NCBI GenBank assembly: GCA_905235355.1
Contig: CAJOLM010000078.1
Coordinates: 1 to 15,647, forward strand
DNA length: 15,647 nt
Direction of reading: 5' to 3'
From: an uncultured Elusimicrobiales bacterium
Lineage (GTDB): Bacteria; Elusimicrobiota; Elusimicrobia; Elusimicrobiales; Elusimicrobiaceae
The notes under the pieces are model-generated. The model was not told the DNA's origin and ran no database searches. It saw only the letters and a list, made by a program, of their open reading frames with translations. Below are positions 14,181 to 15,647 of the stretch, one piece after another. How positions within the stretch are numbered: the first letter of the stretch is position 1; every line of letters begins with the position of its first letter. The translations under genes and the position numbers were made by a program.

Positions 14181-14363
14181 CCCGAGCTTCCGCTCGGGAC
14201 TTCTTTCTATTCGAACAATTTCATTGTTCGGCCTATATCTTCTTTTCCTTGCATCTCGATGTATCGTCTTATTACCTTTTCATTTACTCCCACCATCGAA
14301 AAGAAGATATAGGCTTTTGCATTCATCCCTAGGCTCCCGCCTGGGGTGTCCTGTAAGGTACTC
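14181..14363 (-). mobile_element. Decayed IS200/IS605-type element with hairpin ends
   Basis: This intergenic stretch, read on the minus strand, has the layout of a shrunken IS200/IS605 element. It contains a left hairpin (CCCCAGGC / GCCTAGGG, 14327-14346), a short frame resembling the end of a Y1 transposase (14207-14326), a hairpin over its stop (CGAACAAT-TTC-ATTGTTCG on the plus strand, 14212-14230) and a right hairpin (CCCGAGC / GCTCGGG, 14181-14198). A TTAC lies just upstream of the left hairpin (about 14355-14358), as at the cleavage site of some such elements. There is also a perfect 17-bp inverted repeat (14231-14247 and 14298-14314). No intact transposase remains. Confidence 0.5.
14207..14326 (-). 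pseudogene. C-terminal remnant of IS200/IS605 TnpA transposase
   Basis: A 39-codon frame reads AYIFFSMVGVNEKVIRRYIE and then MQGKEDIGRTMKLFE before a stop. This resembles the final part of Y1-type IS200/IS605 transposases, where a YF-STVG stretch is followed by an RRYI-x-x-Q helix. The catalytic HUH motif and tyrosine-containing body would lie upstream and are absent, so the piece cannot be active. The family call rests on pattern memory only. Confidence 0.5.
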
Positions 14364-14387
14364 AAAAAACCCCGCCGGGTGGCAGGG
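14364..14387 (-). terminator. Intrinsic terminator after DUF167 gene
   Basis: On the minus strand, CCCTGCC and GGCGGGG form a G+C-rich stem (one mismatch, 4-nt loop) followed by six T (complement of 14364-14369). It lies 20 nt after the DUF167 stop and ends the yggS-DUF167 operon. Confidence 0.88.
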
Positions 14388-14406
14388 TGTTCGGAAAGCG
14401 GAAAGA

Positions 14407-14673
14407 TTAGGGAATAGAATCCATAATTTGACGGAGCTCTTCTTCGCTCTTGTCGCGTACTTCCACGGTTTTTTCCTTGCCTTTGGCCCCCTTTACAATG
14501 ATGATTTGGTCCTCACGCACGGCAAAGAAATCCGCCAAGAACGTTTTCATTATGGCGTTGGCAATATCGTCATCCACTTTTTTATTTTTAATTTTCATAC
14601 GCAGCACGCTGCCAATGCGGCTGATAATTTCGTTATGCCCGGTAGTGGGAATAACACGGACCTTAATAATCAT
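14407..14673 (-). CDS. DUF167 (YggU-like) family protein
   Basis: An 88-residue small cytoplasmic protein of the DUF167/YggU family. The N-terminal strand IIKVRVIPTTGHNEI and the later IIIVKGAKGKEKTVEV follow the family pattern, in which a surface loop with K-G-x-K-x-K is conserved. The function is unknown. It often accompanies yggS, as here. It overlaps yggS by 4 nt (ATGA), and CGGAGGAATT precedes its ATG. Confidence 0.8.
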   Translation of the reverse strand: MIIKVRVIPTTGHNEIISRIGSVLRMKIKNKKVDDDIANAIMKTFLADFFAVREDQIIIVKGAKGKEKTVEVRDKSEEELRQIMDSIP

Positions 14674-15380
14674 AATTCCTCCGAATGGTGAGCAAACAGT
14701 TTACTGCCTACCCGTGGCAAGGAAGAGCCTTCTTCCACCGCCACTTCAAAATCATTACTCATGCCCAGCGATAAATACCGCGGACCTTTTGCCGGGGGGA
14801 AATCCCGGTCAAATGCGGCTTTGACCTGCCTAAACAGCGGACGCAAGCTTTCTGCATCTGCACTTTGCGGGGCAATAGCCATATAGCCACAAGGGTTAAT
14901 ATGTGTTAACGTGGACAGCTCTTTGACCAGCCGCGGCGCCTGCTCTAAACTCACGCCGGATTGACTCTCCCGGTCGGTCAGTTTAATTTGCACCAGGACG
15001 GACAAGTTTTTTTGCAGCCGTTTAGCATGTTGGTCTAAAAGCTGGGCAGTGCGGAAATCGTCAATAGAATCAATAAAGTCAAATAATTCCGCCGCTTGGG
15101 CTGCTTTGTTTTTCTGTAAATGTCCAATAAAATGTTTTACGACCTGGTACTGTGCAAACGTAGGCCGTGTCCAACGGGTAATTGCCTGTTGTACGCGGCT
15201 TTCTCCAATATGACGGACTTGATGAGTGGATAACAAAGAAAGCACGTCCTCGTCTGCGGCATATTTGGTAACAACCATTAGGGATACGGCGTTTACGTCC
15301 CGCCCGCTGCGCTTGCACGCTCTGGCGATAGCGTTTTGTACTGCTTGCCAATTATGTTTTATTTGCTCCGCCGTATTCAT
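14670..15380 (-). CDS. yggS: PLP homeostasis protein (YggS/PLPBP)
   Basis: A 236-residue pyridoxal-phosphate-binding protein of the YggS family, a TIM-barrel fold III protein that buffers PLP and affects amino- and keto-acid balance without a known catalytic reaction. PLP-binding Lys39 is in LMVVTKYA. GESRVQQA, HFIGHLQKNKA, IDSIDDF, LSLGMSNDFEVAVEEGS and RVGSKLF are the family blocks. I chose ATG 15380 over ATG 15395 because the TATAAT box (15396-15401) touches the upstream ATG, which could not then be in the mRNA. AAGGG lies 5 nt before ATG 15380. The downstream partner is the DUF167 gene. Confidence 0.94.
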   Translation of the reverse strand: MNTAEQIKHNWQAVQNAIARACKRSGRDVNAVSLMVVTKYAADEDVLSLLSTHQVRHIGESRVQQAITRWTRPTFAQYQVVKHFIGHLQKNKAAQAAELFDFIDSIDDFRTAQLLDQHAKRLQKNLSVLVQIKLTDRESQSGVSLEQAPRLVKELSTLTHINPCGYMAIAPQSADAESLRPLFRQVKAAFDRDFPPAKGPRYLSLGMSNDFEVAVEEGSSLPRVGSKLFAHHSEEL

Positions 15381-15395
15381 AAAAACCCTTGACAT

Positions 15396-15404
15396 ATTAT
15401 ACCA
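15396..15404 (-). promoter_or_regulatory. Extended -10 promoter of yggS
   Basis: Read on the minus strand, TGGTATAAT is a perfect extended -10 box, identical in 9 bases to that of the radical SAM gene at 4367-4375. A TTGCTC 17 bp upstream may act as a weak -35 box. It decides the start of yggS in favour of ATG 15380. Confidence 0.7.
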
Positions 15405-15476
15405 AAATTTACTTAAATGAGCAATTTTTGCCTGACCATCGCCAACGGAGATGCGCTATGAAGTACTAATAAACAT

Positions 15477-15500
15477 CCCCCCGCAAAGCGGGGGGTTTTT
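15477..15500 (+). terminator. Strong G+C-rich terminator
   Basis: CCCCCCGC and GCGGGGGG pair perfectly around AAA and run into five T. No plus-strand gene upstream in the window needs it, so it may end an unrecognised short transcript or be one of several structured intergenic elements at this edge. Confidence 0.8.
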
Positions 15501-15536
15501 CACAGTACTACGGGTAAACCCCTTGCCTACTAGCCT

Positions 15537-15626
15537 AGGGCTAAAAGCCCTTCTTAACGGCCTGCCACACGCGACTACCCCGCCGTTATAAAATATATGT
15601 CATCCCCGAGTGTTTCTGTCGGGGAT
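15537..15626. repeat. Hairpin cluster with REP-like palindrome
   Basis: Three inverted repeats lie in succession: AGGGCT-AAA-AGCCCT (15537-15551), AACGGC with GCCGTT (about 15556-15588), and ATCCCCGA with TCGGGGAT around a 9-nt loop (15602-15626). The last resembles the dispersed REP-type palindromes found between genes in many bacteria. No gene is seen from 15405 to the edge. Whether copies recur in the genome cannot be seen here. Confidence 0.45.
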
Positions 15627-15647
15627 CTCCCGCTTATTTGGCTGTTT

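Noticed and set aside
14125..14363. Riboswitch or structured leader for fmt
   Set aside because: The hairpins flank a frame resembling a transposase tail, and fmt seems to have its own start site 6 nt from its ATG, so a mobile-element relic explains the region better.
14224..14691. 155-residue plus-strand frame
   Set aside because: It runs through the IS relic, a terminator and the whole DUF167 gene in the opposite direction. It has no ribosome site or recognisable domain.
15381..15395. Upstream ATG of yggS at 15395
   Set aside because: It directly follows the TATAAT box, so it would lie upstream of the transcription start. ATG 15380 has AAGGG before it.
15451..15591. 46-codon plus-strand frame after a GGAG
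   Set aside because: It reads straight through a strong terminator hairpin and two further hairpins, so it is unlikely to be translated.

Overview
The window looks like a bacterial chromosome segment of about 50% GC with compact, overlapping gene strings, interrupted on the left by a clearly AT-rich accessory block. The taxonomic hint is weak. A type IV pilin-like gene of a kind abundant in Elusimicrobiota, together with the style of the housekeeping gene strings, suggests that phylum or a relative. This is inference, not a placement.

Left region (1-4220). The left edge holds a broken remnant of an N-formylglutamate amidohydrolase-like gene. It is followed by an AT-rich two-gene operon on the plus strand: an AAA+ ATPase with a C-terminal helix-turn-helix (595-1632) and a subtilisin-like serine protease (1635-3860). 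The pair matches IetA/IetS, first described as a plasmid-stability toxin-antitoxin pair and later as an anti-phage system. Its promoter carries two copies of a 12-bp repeat 20 bp apart. Downstream is a gene-free stretch with clustered TGACA motifs, then the terminator of a minus-strand tRNA-Ser(UGA) gene with an abnormal variable arm and acceptor stem.

Plus-strand housekeeping string (4382-9142). The order is a TatD-associated radical SAM protein, a membrane-anchored CBM48-like glycogen-binding protein, tsaE, tsaB, rimI, and a secreted TPR protein that runs in frame into a complete peptide deformylase. TsaE and TsaB serve the t6A modification of tRNA, RimI acetylates ribosomal protein S18, and deformylase removes the formyl group from new proteins, so the string is themed on translation. 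A terminator and then a single pilin gene (9276-9731) follow. The pilin promoter has a run of 12 T between its -35 and -10 boxes.

Minus-strand housekeeping string (14124 down to 9791). The order is fmt, a PASTA-repeat membrane protein, rpe, rpsP, khpA, trmD and rplS. The last four form the classic S16 - KH protein - TrmD - L19 ribosomal operon. Fmt puts on the formyl group that the deformylase removes.

Right end (14125-15647). A decayed IS200/IS605-type element with flanking hairpins lies between fmt and the DUF167 gene. Next come DUF167 and yggS (minus strand), then a gene-free edge with a strong terminator and a REP-like palindrome.

Several genes (radical SAM, fmt, possibly the deformylase) have a -10-like box exactly 6 nt before the start codon and no Shine-Dalgarno sequence, which suggests leaderless mRNAs.
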